A stretch of 64,000 nt of DNA from Pedobacter sp. PACM 27299 (GCF_001412655.1 NZ_CP012996.1:1116001-1180000); one strand, 5' to 3'. Counted from the stretch's first letter, positions 47,061 through 56,466 are shown. Made by a program: numbers and translations. The notes: a model not told the origin generated them from the sequence alone.

Positions 47061-48197
47061 TTCTTCAATTTTATTCTTTATAAAAACGATCAGCTTGGGC
47101 TGTTCAGCAGTGTTTATCGTTTTCAGGTATTGCTGGTAATAACTGATGGCATTTTTCTTGTCATTAAGCTTGGTTTCATAAACCAATGCGATGTTATAAT
47201 ATAAACTGCCATTGTTCTCAAATAACAAGCCCCGCTTGTAAGTAGTGATGGCCTGATCGTTTTTATCAAGATTCTCATAAGAGTCCCCCAATAAACCATA
47301 ATAACTGGACGTTTTAGGGGAAATGGCGGCTTTCACCGTTTTTTCCAGATATTTAACGGCATTCTGGTAGTCCTTAATTCCCCGGTAACTCAAGGAAATG
47401 TTGTACAAAAGTCCCTCTGCATCTTCGCTTTTACTGTTGACCATTAGAAAGTAATTCAGCGCTTTTTGATAGTTCAGCAATAAGAAATAGCTCTTCGCAA
47501 TATTGTTCAGTACGAAGCTGGAACTGTCTCCATAACTCATTAACTTCTCGCCGGTCTGAATGGCCTCCTTATATTTTTTAGAAGCTATTGTTGCCGGCAT
47601 TTTCATCTTTAGCAACTGTAGATTGCTGCTGTCGGCAGCCAATGCGGGCTCCAGCACACTTAATGCCTTCTCAAAATAGTTCATCTTGAAGTAAAGCTCA
47701 CTTAACTCATAAGCGACATCAGCATCTTCCGGATTCAGCTGATTGGCCTTTTTATAATGGTCAATCATAGGAATCAGGTCTCCCTGCTCTTTTTCTATAC
47801 GTCCGATCTGCTTGTAAGCATTGAAATTATTGCTGTCCAGGGTAATGATATGGCTGATATATTCCTTCGCCTTACTGTTATTGCCCCTTCTTAAATTGAT
47901 ATTGGCCAGGTTAAATAAGCCTGGAATATCATCGGGCTTTTCTGCATAAAGCTTCAGGTAGTTTTTTTCTGCTTCTGTAAGTTTACCCGCCATTAAATAG
48001 GCATAAGCCAATTGTGAAATCGCTTTTGGGTCTTTTGTATCCTCCTTATAAATGCTCTGCAAGTATTGAGCAGCATCCAGGTACCGCTGAGATTGAAAAA
48101 AATCCAGTAATTTCTCTTTATCTAAAACAGGGTTGGTTTGTGCATTTACAATAGCGGTACAGCTCAATATCAAGAGGGAAAAGAGGAATTTTTTCAT
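47049..48197 (-). CDS. Exported tetratricopeptide-repeat protein
   Basis: The 382-aa protein has a signal peptide (KKFLFSLLILSCTAIVNAQ) and about eight TPR units, for example AISQLAYAYLMAGKLTEAEK, LFNLANINLRRGNNSKAKEY and DVAYELSELYFKMNYFEKAL. It is therefore a periplasmic helical scaffold. Its stop overlaps the ribE end by 12 bases in convergent orientation. Periplasmic TPR proteins of this phylum often work with outer-membrane or secretion components; no partner is identified here. Confidence 0.85.
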   Translation of the reverse strand: MKKFLFSLLILSCTAIVNAQTNPVLDKEKLLDFFQSQRYLDAAQYLQSIYKEDTKDPKAISQLAYAYLMAGKLTEAEKNYLKLYAEKPDDIPGLFNLANINLRRGNNSKAKEYISHIITLDSNNFNAYKQIGRIEKEQGDLIPMIDHYKKANQLNPEDADVAYELSELYFKMNYFEKALSVLEPALAADSSNLQLLKMKMPATIASKKYKEAIQTGEKLMSYGDSSSFVLNNIAKSYFLLLNYQKALNYFLMVNSKSEDAEGLLYNISLSYRGIKDYQNAVKYLEKTVKAAISPKTSSYYGLLGDSYENLDKNDQAITTYKRGLLFENNGSLYYNIALVYETKLNDKKNAISYYQQYLKTINTAEQPKLIVFIKNKIEELKR

Positions 48198-48392
48198 TTA
48201 ACGTATAGATTGATTTTATAGGATGATGTTGGAGGAACAATTTCGTTCCAATAAACTAAGTTATTAGTTTGATCTCAGTATTCCAAATTTGAACCTGATA
48301 ATATGGTCTAATAGGAGAAAATGAAAATATCTTGGCAAGGTAATTGGTTCTACTAACGTATCAATAATAGGTTAAACTAAATCGATAAAAAC

Positions 48393-48692
48393 ATGGATAC
48401 ATTAAAGAAGTTTGAATTAATGGAGAAGATAGTCAGGGAGTTGGTTGATTTACAGCATTCACAACAAGCGATTATCCAGAAGATAGGAAAGATTGAAGTA
48501 GACAACATTGAACTGGGAGATAAAAAACTAGATAAAGATCTTCCTGACATGCACCAGCGGGTTTCAGACAATCTGGAGACCATCGTAGGCATCCTGGCTT
48601 ACTTCGGTGATAAAACCGAGAATTTTGGTAATAAAAACAATGTGGAAGCCCTGAAAGAGAAGCAAACCATTGACGAGGCTACTGGCCATTAA
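48393..48692 (+). CDS. Small alpha-helical/coiled-coil protein
   Basis: The 99-aa soluble protein has a heptad-like N-terminal helix (LKKFELMEKIVRELVDLQHS), a central acidic/basic helix (DKKLDKDLPDMHQRVSDNLE) and a hydrophilic C-terminus. No named family is recognised. It is followed by a terminator at 48741 and faces the histidine kinase gene. Confidence 0.6.
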   Translation: MDTLKKFELMEKIVRELVDLQHSQQAIIQKIGKIEVDNIELGDKKLDKDLPDMHQRVSDNLETIVGILAYFGDKTENFGNKNNVEALKEKQTIDEATGH

Positions 48693-48740
48693 AGAAACAT
48701 TATAGCAGGTGAATGGATCATCATCATCCTGATGAACCTG

Positions 48741-48782
48741 AAAAAAAACCGATACGGGCATAAACCCGCATCGGTTTTTTTA
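48741..48782. terminator. Bidirectional terminator
   Basis: An A-run plus CCGAT-A-CGGG pairs with CCCG-C-ATCGG and a T-run, with one mismatch and a CATAAA loop. It sits after the 99-aa gene and just at the stop of the converging histidine kinase. Confidence 0.85.
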
Positions 48783-50573
48783 TTTCATTTGTTTATTGTT
48801 CAAATCATCTTTTGGCGGGGCAACGGGGATAAATAAATTGAATCGCGTTCCTACACCCAATTCACTTTCGACGCTAATCGTTCCGTCATTACGCTCCATA
48901 AATTCCCTGCATACCACCAATCCAAGTCCTGTTCCTTTTTCGTTTAAAGTTCCTCGCGTAGACATGTTCTCTCCGCTAAATAACTTTTTCACAGTTTCTT
49001 CTTTGATACCAACCCCATTGTCATGAATCGTCAGCATCATCTGACCTTTTGTATAAACGGAGGATATATCGATCTCACAGCCCTCGTAACAGAATTTTAT
49101 AGCATTGCTCAGTAAATTGCGCACCACAATCTGAATCATCAGCATATCTGCATATACCATAATTCCTGGAAACACATCCTGTATCATCTTCACATTTTTT
49201 GATTCAGCAGAAGGTAAATGGTAATTTACTTCATTGATGATCATACTCCTCAAATCGAAATACTCTTTATTCAGTCCGTATCCTTTTAATTGGCTTCTGG
49301 ACCAGTGTAAAATATTTTCCAGCAGTTCTGTGGTGTATAAGATGTCCTTGTTTAAGGTCGGTGATAACATTTTAAACTCCTCAATCGTAATCTGATCATT
49401 AGAAATCATTTTGAGTACTTCGGAAAGATTCACCAAAGGGCCACGAAGGTCATGCGCAATGATAGAGAAAATCCGGTCTTTTAGCTGATTTAGCTTTTTA
49501 AGCTCTTCGGTTTGCTGCTGAGAGCGGAGTGCCTCCTGTTTAAAATGGGTCAGGTCCTGAAATTTAATCACGGTAGCCACATTGCTCAGCTGATTGTCGT
49601 CCAGGTAAATAATATCGGCCTCCAGGTCATGGACACCCAATGGGCTTTCCACACTGAGTTCTACCTTCCCTGATTGATGTTTCCTTAAAAATTCAAAGAA
49701 ATTATCCTGTTCCGGAAACAGGGATTCAATGCTGGAACCAATGATTTTTTTACTGTTAGGTTCCTCAAGATATTTTCTTAAAGCCTGATTATAATCAATA
49801 ATCCTGTACTGTTTATCAATCACGACAAAGCCATCCTGTATCAAGTCCAGCACCTTTTCTCTGGCCACAGGCAATACATCAAAAAGTTTGTACCGGTAAG
49901 CAGCGAGTGCCACAAAAGCGATGGTTCCTCCAAAAGCAAAAGGGGTAAGGTCTAGATTTTCGACAGGGCGGAAGCCAAAAACATAGGCGATATTAGTCAC
50001 CCAGGGGATGAGCGCAGCAATGATAATGCTGTAATTCTGCCTTTTATAGATGGGATCAGCCTTGCGAAATGTGGCAATCAGCAGGTAACTGCCAATGCCC
50101 AGTAACAGATAAAAGTAAGCGGTAAATATTTTATACGAGATGCCAGGTTTGATGGAAACCATAGGAAATGGACCGCTGGTGTCCATGAAATAATTTTTAT
50201 AATGCAGGTGATGAAGGTCATTGGTCCAAACCAGAAGGGTGGTAATTGAAGTGACGCTGACCAATAAAGACAAGTTCAAAGTTCGCTTATACCAGTACTC
50301 TTTTCCGGATAGTTTCAAGCAGAACAGCAGCCAGTAAAGTGGAACTGTAGTAATGCCGATATATTCAATGTCTATGAAAAATTTTGCTGTTTTTAAATCG
50401 CTGGTAGCGAGTTCAAATCCATATCCTAAAGACCAGATGGCATAAGACAGCATCACCAGGCCGAAAAGTCTAACTGCGCCATGGTCTTTGCGGTATGCAT
50501 ACCAGGATAAGAAAAGCGTGACCGCCCCAAAAAAGATCAAAAAATAAGAGTATGCATTAAATGTAAAATCCAT
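48780..50573 (-). CDS. 7TM sensor histidine kinase with PAS domain
   Basis: The 597-aa protein has seven N-terminal hydrophobic helices of the HisKA_7TM type (residues 1-220; SYFLIFFGAVTLFLSWYAY, SLGYGFELATSDLKTAKFFI). A PAS domain follows (VLDLIQDGFVVIDKQYRIID), then HisKA with the phosphoacceptor His in IFSIIAHDLRGPLVNLSEVL and HATPase_c (LLSNAIKFCYEGCEIDISSV, NGVGIKEETV, KGTGLGLVVCREFMERNDG). The cognate regulator is not adjacent. It senses something at or in the membrane. Confidence 0.93.
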   Translation of the reverse strand: MDFTFNAYSYFLIFFGAVTLFLSWYAYRKDHGAVRLFGLVMLSYAIWSLGYGFELATSDLKTAKFFIDIEYIGITTVPLYWLLFCLKLSGKEYWYKRTLNLSLLVSVTSITTLLVWTNDLHHLHYKNYFMDTSGPFPMVSIKPGISYKIFTAYFYLLLGIGSYLLIATFRKADPIYKRQNYSIIIAALIPWVTNIAYVFGFRPVENLDLTPFAFGGTIAFVALAAYRYKLFDVLPVAREKVLDLIQDGFVVIDKQYRIIDYNQALRKYLEEPNSKKIIGSSIESLFPEQDNFFEFLRKHQSGKVELSVESPLGVHDLEADIIYLDDNQLSNVATVIKFQDLTHFKQEALRSQQQTEELKKLNQLKDRIFSIIAHDLRGPLVNLSEVLKMISNDQITIEEFKMLSPTLNKDILYTTELLENILHWSRSQLKGYGLNKEYFDLRSMIINEVNYHLPSAESKNVKMIQDVFPGIMVYADMLMIQIVVRNLLSNAIKFCYEGCEIDISSVYTKGQMMLTIHDNGVGIKEETVKKLFSGENMSTRGTLNEKGTGLGLVVCREFMERNDGTISVESELGVGTRFNLFIPVAPPKDDLNNKQMK

Positions 50574-50720
50574 CTAAATAGGTGATGATAAGGGATTCAG
50601 CTTTGAATTCTAACACGATTTCAAACTGGCGATTGTAAATATAAAATTACGTAATATACTGATGAATTAAAAATATTCTTAGTTTTACATATCAGTATAA
50701 AATCAACCTAACATTACATT

Positions 50721-51311
50721 ATGAAAAAAATAATCTTATCTGCGTTATTCATCTGTTCGAGCATGATGGCGTTTAGTCAGATCTTACCTAGCTTTCAATT
50801 CGGATTAAAAGGTGGTGTCAATATGACCAAGTTCAGCACAGAAGGTACTTTTAAAAGTGAAAATAGAGCAGGATATTATGGTGGTATTTGGGCGCGTATT
50901 GGCGCAGCTGGAATTCACTTACAGCCGGAGATGTATATTTCAGGTAAAAACACAACTTTAAAAGATGCCAATGGCTTTGAGAATAAAGTAGATTTTACAA
51001 GTTTGGATATTCCTGTATTAGTAGGTACAAAAATCGGTGCAGCCGGAGTGGGAATTCGTTTAAACACTGGTCCAGTGGTTTCTTTTGTATTGAGCAAAGA
51101 TCAATCCATTAAAGATGCTACTACTCAGGTATTCAAAGGAAACTTTAAAGATCAGAATTTTGCATGGCAGTTTGGTGCAGGACTGGATGTCAGTAAATTA
51201 GGAATCGACTTAAGATATGAACAAGGTTTGTCCAAAATTGGCAAAGATGATTACAGTAATGCAAAAAAACTAGGCTTATTCACGCTAGGACTGGCTTACC
51301 GTTTGTTCTAA
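50721..51311 (+). CDS. PorT-family outer-membrane beta-barrel protein
   Basis: The 196-aa protein has a signal peptide (KKIILSALFICSSMMAFSQ) and an eight-strand-type barrel with alternating hydrophobic residues (FQFGLKGGVNMTKFSTEGTF, then YYGGIWARIGAAGIHLQPEM, ending FTLGLAYRLF with the terminal aromatic). This is the outer_membrane_beta-barrel/PorT-like family common in Bacteroidota. It is monocistronic with its own terminator. The role is not known. Confidence 0.85.
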   Translation: MKKIILSALFICSSMMAFSQILPSFQFGLKGGVNMTKFSTEGTFKSENRAGYYGGIWARIGAAGIHLQPEMYISGKNTTLKDANGFENKVDFTSLDIPVLVGTKIGAAGVGIRLNTGPVVSFVLSKDQSIKDATTQVFKGNFKDQNFAWQFGAGLDVSKLGIDLRYEQGLSKIGKDDYSNAKKLGLFTLGLAYRLF

Positions 51312-51319
51312 AATACAAT

Positions 51320-51368
51320 TTTTCAACAATTGTTGAAAAGGGCTGAACTTTAGGGTTTTGCCCTTTTT
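51320..51368 (+). terminator. Palindrome followed by terminator hairpin
   Basis: TTTTCAACAATTGTTGAAAA (51320-51339) is a perfect 20-base palindrome. It runs directly into AAAAGGGC (51336-51343), which pairs with GCCCTTTT (51360-51367), followed by a T-run. The two alternative hairpins share the AAAA, so they compete; the second, with the T-run, is the likely terminator of the PorT-like gene. Confidence 0.75.
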
Positions 51369-51389
51369 TTTGGCGCTAAAATTGATATT

Positions 51390-51692
51390 ATGATTCTCCC
51401 TAACTTAAATAAGAAGACCATGAATATCAAAGAACTATTATTGAATGGAAAAGGCTTCTCAGAGCTGCTGAAACAATTCTCTATTGAAGCTGATGATGTC
51501 AAAATTCAGGATGAAGACGTGATCCTGTCTGACCAGATTTTGCGACACAAAGACATTGTAAGAGAAAGCATTTGTATTGAAGGTAAAAACAAGGAAGGCA
51601 TTGTCAACCTATTTGGAACCCTCCATTATAACCTGCTGAATAAACTGGCCGTCTTTGAAATGCAGGGATTTGAGAAAATCGCCACAGCATAA
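51390..51692 (+). CDS. Small hypothetical protein
   Basis: The protein is 100 aa from ATG 51390, or about 90 aa if it starts at ATG 51420 (MNIKELLLNGKGFSELLKQF). The latter looks more likely, as the first residues (ILPNLNKKT) do not look like protein. The rest is mixed alpha/beta (VKIQDEDVILSDQILRHKDI, NLFGTLHYNLLNKLAVFEMQ). No family is recognised. It converges with the YihY gene nine bases apart. Confidence 0.55.
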   Translation: MILPNLNKKTMNIKELLLNGKGFSELLKQFSIEADDVKIQDEDVILSDQILRHKDIVRESICIEGKNKEGIVNLFGTLHYNLLNKLAVFEMQGFEKIATA

Positions 51693-51700
51693 AAACCTGG

Positions 51701-52621
51701 TTAAGTACCCTTCACTACTTCCTTTATTTCATAGTTGAATGCGCCCTTTATAGGGCGTATAGGACGGTTTTTGTCGTCACTCAGCACTTTTACATAACAA
51801 GCTCCGAAGTAAAAAATGAAGGAGGAATAGAAAACAAATAGCATGATCAGGACAATAGAGCCTGAAGTGCCATAAATGTTGCCAATGCCGCTCAGTGGCA
51901 GCATAATTCTAAGAATAGACTTTCCAATGGTAAAGAGAATCCCCGTAAGGATCCCGCCATGGATCGCAGATCTCCATCGTGGACGTCCATTGGTTAAGTA
52001 CTTAAATAAGACCGAAAACCAGGTCGTCACAATGATAATAAATAAGATCTGGTTTAAAACCAATAGGAAAAATCTTCCAAAAGTTGGCGCAGCATTGTTC
52101 ACATACGTGCCAATGATAGCCTGCATACTGTCTGTCATGATCCCGACAAAAAATAACAGTCCTGCCAGTAAAATGATCACAAATGAACGCGCCCGAAGCT
52201 TCATCTTGAAGTAGAACCCCATTTTCTCTTTAATCCCAATAGACCAGATTTGATCCATGGAGTTTTTGATCACTGCAAAAAGGGTCGTGGCTACAAATAA
52301 GAAAAATATAAAACTCAACACAGTTGCATACCATTGGTGGTCTACACCTCTGATATTTCGCAGCACCTGTTTAATTTGAGTCGTACTGCTGTCGTCCAAT
52401 ACAGTACCTAATCGTTCAAACAAAGTATTAGCCAGGGTTTTCCTGTCCGTGAAAAATCCAAATAAGCGGATTAAGATGATTAGAATAGGAGGTAAGGCGA
52501 AGTTGGCAAAAAAAGCAGTAGCCCCGGCAAGTCGCAGTGGATCATTCTTTTGGAATAATTTAAATGCCGCACTAAAGCGTGTAAAGAATAATGAAATGCT
52601 TCCGATGATGTTAATGTCCAT
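51701..52621 (-). CDS. YihY/BrkB-family membrane protein
   Basis: From ATG 52621 the protein is 306 aa; the frame is open to 52702 but those residues are basic and unlike the family. It has about six helices and the family segments LAGATAFFANFALPPILIIL and YATVLSFIFFLFVATTLFAV. A cytosolic tail ends DDKNRPIRPIKGAFNY. YihY/BrkB proteins are inner-membrane proteins of uncertain role; YihY of E. coli was once mistaken for RNase BN. No partner gene is adjacent. Confidence 0.82.
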   Translation of the reverse strand: MDINIIGSISLFFTRFSAAFKLFQKNDPLRLAGATAFFANFALPPILIILIRLFGFFTDRKTLANTLFERLGTVLDDSSTTQIKQVLRNIRGVDHQWYATVLSFIFFLFVATTLFAVIKNSMDQIWSIGIKEKMGFYFKMKLRARSFVIILLAGLLFFVGIMTDSMQAIIGTYVNNAAPTFGRFFLLVLNQILFIIIVTTWFSVLFKYLTNGRPRWRSAIHGGILTGILFTIGKSILRIMLPLSGIGNIYGTSGSIVLIMLFVFYSSFIFYFGACYVKVLSDDKNRPIRPIKGAFNYEIKEVVKGT

Positions 52622-52747
52622 TCCCCGCAGGTTGCCTTTATGGCCGAAATTAACTATTTTTTTCGTAAATCTCTGCCTGCTATCTGGTAAAAAAGCCAGC
52701 ACTGTTTCCAGACTGGCTTTCGTTTTATGAATAATAATCTCAGTTTT

Positions 52748-53878
52748 TTATAAATTACCCCTCAGTTCCTGCTCCCTTTCCAAAGATTCGAATAAGGCTT
52801 TAAAATTGCCGGCACCAAAGGATTGTGCGCCTTTTCTTTGGATAATTTCAAAGAATAAAGTTGGTCGGTCTTCTACCGGTTTAGTGAAAATCTGTAACAG
52901 ATAACCCTCCTCGTCGCAGTCTACCAGGATTCCCAGCTCTTTTAACTGTGCAATCTCCTCGTCAATCTGACCCACGCGGTTTGGCATCATGCTATAATAG
53001 GCTTCAGGGGGTGCACTTAAAAACTCAACCCCTCGAGCTTTTAAGTCCTTTACCGTAGACAAAATATCTTTTGTAGCTACCGCAATGTGCTGCACCCCTT
53101 CGCCTTCATAAAATTCTAAATATTCTTCAATCTGTGATTTCTTCTTTCCTTCTGCAGGCTCATTGATCGGGAATTTGGAAAAACCATTCCCATTGCTCAT
53201 CACCTTGCTCATCAGTGCAGAATATTCAGTATTGATCTGCTTATCATCAAAGGATAAGATGTTCACAAATCCCATCACATCTTCATACCATTGTACCGTC
53301 TCATTCATTCTGTTCCAGCCCACATTGCCTACGCAATGGTCAATGTACAGTAATCCTGCTTCTTTAGGCGCATAATCGCTGCTCCAGACGCGGTAACCCG
53401 GCATGAATGTGCCGTTATAGTTTTTACGTTCCACAAACATGTGGATGGTTTCACCATAAGTATAAATCCCCGACATACGTACCTCTCCAGATTCATCGGT
53501 TAGCGTCACCGGTTCCAGGTATGGTTTTGCACCGCGTTTAGTCGTTTCTTCAAACGCGCTATAAGCATCATCCACCCATAAAGCCAATACTTTTACGCCA
53601 TCACCGTGCTTTTTCACATGTTCTGCAATCGGACTTTCCGACTTCAAAGCAGTGGTCAGTACCAATCTGATCTTTCCCTGCTGTAGCACATAGGAAGCGC
53701 GGTCGCGTACACCTGTTTCTGGTCCTGCATAAGCCAGCGATTGAAAACCAAACGCTGTTTTATAGTAATGTGCAGCTTGTTTTGCATTGCCTACATAGAA
53801 TTCTATGTAATCCGTTCCATTTATTGGAAGAAAATCCGGCGCTTTAGCGATCTTTTCTGCAAATGTTTGTGTACTCAT
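52748..53878 (-). CDS. hppD: 4-hydroxyphenylpyruvate dioxygenase
   Basis: This non-haem iron enzyme turns 4-hydroxyphenylpyruvate to homogentisate. The 376-aa protein has two VOC-type domains and intact iron ligands: His at about 181 (LYIDHCVGNVGW), His at about 264 (GVQHIAVATKD) and Glu at about 344 (LFFEIIQRKGAQSFGAGNFK). It is the second gene after hmgA (45-base gap) and catalyses the step immediately before HmgA. Confidence 0.97.
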   Translation of the reverse strand: MSTQTFAEKIAKAPDFLPINGTDYIEFYVGNAKQAAHYYKTAFGFQSLAYAGPETGVRDRASYVLQQGKIRLVLTTALKSESPIAEHVKKHGDGVKVLALWVDDAYSAFEETTKRGAKPYLEPVTLTDESGEVRMSGIYTYGETIHMFVERKNYNGTFMPGYRVWSSDYAPKEAGLLYIDHCVGNVGWNRMNETVQWYEDVMGFVNILSFDDKQINTEYSALMSKVMSNGNGFSKFPINEPAEGKKKSQIEEYLEFYEGEGVQHIAVATKDILSTVKDLKARGVEFLSAPPEAYYSMMPNRVGQIDEEIAQLKELGILVDCDEEGYLLQIFTKPVEDRPTLFFEIIQRKGAQSFGAGNFKALFESLEREQELRGNL

Positions 53879-53923
53879 GATTTTAATAATTTAAACTCTT
53901 TATCTGATTATACTAAGGTTTGT

Positions 53924-55090
53924 TTACTCTACGTTTTGCTGCCAGCTTTTGTAGTAATTCTCATCTTCAATACTGATGGCATCTTCCGTTAACATTAAAG
54001 GGCGGAAAGGATCAATCATGACGGCCAGTTCTTCTGTGCTTTCTTTACCGATCGATTTCTCTACTGTTCCCGGGTGTGGCCCATGAGGAATTCCACCTGG
54101 ATGTAAGGTAATCTGACCTCTAACCACACTTTTTCTGCTCATAAAATCACCATCTACGTAATACAATACCTCATCACTATCCACATTACTGTGGTTATAT
54201 GGAGCGGGAATAGAAAGCGGATGGTAGTCGTATTTTCTCGGAACAAAAGAACAGATCACGAAATTATGCCCTTCAAAAGTCTGATGTACTGGAGGCGGCT
54301 GATGTAATCGGCCTGTAATCGGTTCAAAATCATGGATAGAAAATGCCCATGGATAATGAAAACCATCCCAGCCTACAAAATCAAAAGGGTGGGTGCCATA
54401 AGTATAAGGATACATTAAGCCTTGTTTCTTGATCAGCACCTTAAAATCACCAAATTCATCGATGGTTTCCAGGTCTTGAGGACGCCTGATGTCACGCTCA
54501 CAGTAGGGAGAATGCTCCATTAACTGCCCGTATTCATTTCTATAACGTTTTGGGGAGCGGATAGGACTGAAACTTTCGATGATAAAAAGCCTGTTTTTCT
54601 CGTCGTCAAATTCCATTTGGTAAATGGTACCTCGAGGGATGACCAGGTAATCGCCATAGGCAAAACGGATCTTTCCGAAGCCTGTTTTTAGCGTTCCGGT
54701 GCCCTCATGGATAAAGATCACTTCGTCTGCCTGACTATTCTTATAAAAATAGTCGGTCATAGATTTTCTTGGCGCTGCCAAAGAGATGTGTAAATCGCTG
54801 TTCACGAGTACAGGTTTCCTGCTTTTCAGGTAATCGTCTTCCGGTTTGATATTAAAACCAATCAGACTGGTATGACGCAGGTGCTTTTCGCGCGCAATCT
54901 TTGGCTCCACCGAGTAAGGCTCACCGAGCGATTTAACAATGGTTGGCGGGTGACAATGATAAACGAGTGAGTATAAGCTGGAAAACCCTTCAGTAGAAAC
55001 AAGCTCCTCTGCATATAAATTGCCATCTGGCTTTCTAAAAACGGTATGACGTTTCGCAGGAATAGTTCCTAAGGTATGATAAATAGGCAT
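53924..55090 (-). CDS. hmgA: Homogentisate 1,2-dioxygenase
   Basis: HmgA opens the homogentisate ring to maleylacetoacetate using Fe(II). The 388-aa protein has a cupin-type fold with EVIFIHEGTGTLKTGFGKI, FAYGDYLVIPRGTIYQM, and the C-terminal iron-binding PFDFVGWDGFHYPWAFSIHD and GGIPHGPHPGTVEKS. It is the first gene of the hmgA-hppD operon and diverges from fahA. The upstream spacer contains a palindrome and a small ORF. Confidence 0.96.
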   Translation of the reverse strand: MPIYHTLGTIPAKRHTVFRKPDGNLYAEELVSTEGFSSLYSLVYHCHPPTIVKSLGEPYSVEPKIAREKHLRHTSLIGFNIKPEDDYLKSRKPVLVNSDLHISLAAPRKSMTDYFYKNSQADEVIFIHEGTGTLKTGFGKIRFAYGDYLVIPRGTIYQMEFDDEKNRLFIIESFSPIRSPKRYRNEYGQLMEHSPYCERDIRRPQDLETIDEFGDFKVLIKKQGLMYPYTYGTHPFDFVGWDGFHYPWAFSIHDFEPITGRLHQPPPVHQTFEGHNFVICSFVPRKYDYHPLSIPAPYNHSNVDSDEVLYYVDGDFMSRKSVVRGQITLHPGGIPHGPHPGTVEKSIGKESTEELAVMIDPFRPLMLTEDAISIEDENYYKSWQQNVE

Positions 55091-55418
55091 AACAGTAGGT
55101 TAATTTGGTTAGAATTATATGTATATTAATAACAGTAAAACGTTGAAAACGTTTTATTCAAAAGCAAGGAATGCTAGTTGGAATATTGGGCGAAAATGAG
55201 CTTGGAAAGCATCGCATACCGGAAGGCAGCCAACGCTTGTTTGGCTACTTGATTTTGATATGTGAGTGGTAAGTTCATTTTGTTTACGGAGCTAAATTAA
55301 GTAATAATTATAGTAATCAACAAACAATCAGAACGATTATATGTAGATAAATTATATTTAACCACCGAAGCTGTATTTTTATATAGCTTTGAATAATTTG
55401 ACAAAAAACTGAGCATAT
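55091..55418. promoter_or_regulatory. 328-base divergent promoter region of tyrosine-catabolism genes
   Basis: TAAAACGTT-GAA-AACGTTTTA (55136-55156) is a perfect 9-bp inverted repeat 46 bases upstream of hmgA, a good operator candidate. TAGCTTTG at 55384-55391 matches the -7 consensus for fahA on the plus strand. A 34-codon ORF lies on the minus strand at 55174-55278. No regulator gene of the pathway is in the window. Confidence 0.55.
55174..55278 (-). CDS. Candidate 34-aa small ORF upstream of hmgA
   Basis: ATG at 55278 to TAG at 55174 on the minus strand encodes a 34-aa peptide starting MNLPLTYQNQVAK and ending LIFAQYSN. It contains three Tyr and two Phe and precedes hmgA by about 84 bases, with the 21-base palindrome between them. 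It could be a leader peptide or a small protein, or chance. I recognise no family. Confidence 0.3.
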   Translation of the reverse strand: MNLPLTYQNQVAKQALAAFRYAMLSKLIFAQYSN

Positions 55419-56417
55419 ATGAAGCTGGTATCCTATAAAACAGAAGACAGAGAACACCTGGGTGTTTTTGTAAATGGACATATTTATAACCTGAATTCCT
55501 GCGACAAGCTGTTGCCAGATGAGATGAACGCTTTCCTGCAAGGTGGCGTAGATCTGATGGATCGTGCTAAAAAGGTAGATGCACAGATCAAATCCGGCGA
55601 AATCGAACCTAAAGAAGAAGCTTTCTTTGAGCTGCTAGCACCAGTACCTCACCCAACTTCCTGCAGAGACGGTTATGCTTTTCGCCAGCATGTAGCTGCC
55701 GCACGCAGAAACCGTAAGGTAGAGATGATTGCGGAGTTCGACCAGTATCCCATTTTCTATTTTACCAATCATAATGCCATTCAGGGGCCAGGCGATATTA
55801 AATGTATGCCTGATCATTTTGAAAAACTGGATTTTGAGCTGGAAGTGGCCATCGTTATCGGTACTAAAGGCCGCAACATTCCCGCCGCAGAAGCTGATGG
55901 CTATATCGCTGGTTATATGGTGATGAATGACATGAGTGCAAGGACCTTGCAAATGGAAGAAATGCTCCTCAATTTAGGCCCTGCAAAAGGAAAAGATTTC
56001 TCTACTGTAATTGGACCATGGCTGGTGACCCCAGATGAACTGGAAGAATATCTGACAGCAGCAAAGCCTGGTCATACTGGAAATGCCTATAACCTGGAAA
56101 TGACCTGTACCGTTAATGGCCTGCAGGTATCTGCTGGAAATATGGCAGATATGGACTGGACATTTGCCGAAATCATTGAACGCTGCGCCTATGGTGTAGA
56201 CCTATTGCCAGGAGATGTGATCGGTTCTGGAACCGTAGGCACAGGTTGCTTCCTGGAACTAAATGGTACCGGATTGTTAAATAACCCCGATTTTAAATCT
56301 CAATGGCTGCAGGAAGGTGACGTAGTGGAAATGGAAATCACCGGCCTTGGTCACCTGAGCAATAGCATTATAAAAGAAGACAGCAGCCTTTCTATTCTTG
56401 CTTTGAAAAAGAAATAA
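55419..56417 (+). CDS. fahA: Fumarylacetoacetase family protein
   Basis: This enzyme hydrolyses fumarylacetoacetate to fumarate and acetoacetate, the last step of tyrosine catabolism. The 332-aa protein has the FAH fold with metal-ligand pattern DFELEVAIVIGTKG, VMNDMSARTLQ, and GSGTVGTGCFLELNGTGLL, DVVEMEITGLGHLSN at the C-terminus. It diverges from hmgA-hppD. Its short form is typical of bacterial FAH-family enzymes, some of which act on other diketo acids, but this context makes fumarylacetoacetase the best call. Confidence 0.9.
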   Translation: MKLVSYKTEDREHLGVFVNGHIYNLNSCDKLLPDEMNAFLQGGVDLMDRAKKVDAQIKSGEIEPKEEAFFELLAPVPHPTSCRDGYAFRQHVAAARRNRKVEMIAEFDQYPIFYFTNHNAIQGPGDIKCMPDHFEKLDFELEVAIVIGTKGRNIPAAEADGYIAGYMVMNDMSARTLQMEEMLLNLGPAKGKDFSTVIGPWLVTPDELEEYLTAAKPGHTGNAYNLEMTCTVNGLQVSAGNMADMDWTFAEIIERCAYGVDLLPGDVIGSGTVGTGCFLELNGTGLLNNPDFKSQWLQEGDVVEMEITGLGHLSNSIIKEDSSLSILALKKK

Positions 56418-56422
56418 ATTAG

Positions 56423-56466
56423 AAATCTCCGGTAAAATGTATAAACATAGGCTGCCGGAGATTTTT
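56423..56466 (+). terminator. Rho-independent terminator after fahA
   Basis: AAATCTCCGG (56423-56432) pairs with CCGGAGATTT (56455-56464) around a 22-base loop, followed by a T-run. It separates fahA from the flavin-reductase-like gene at 56577. Confidence 0.8.
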
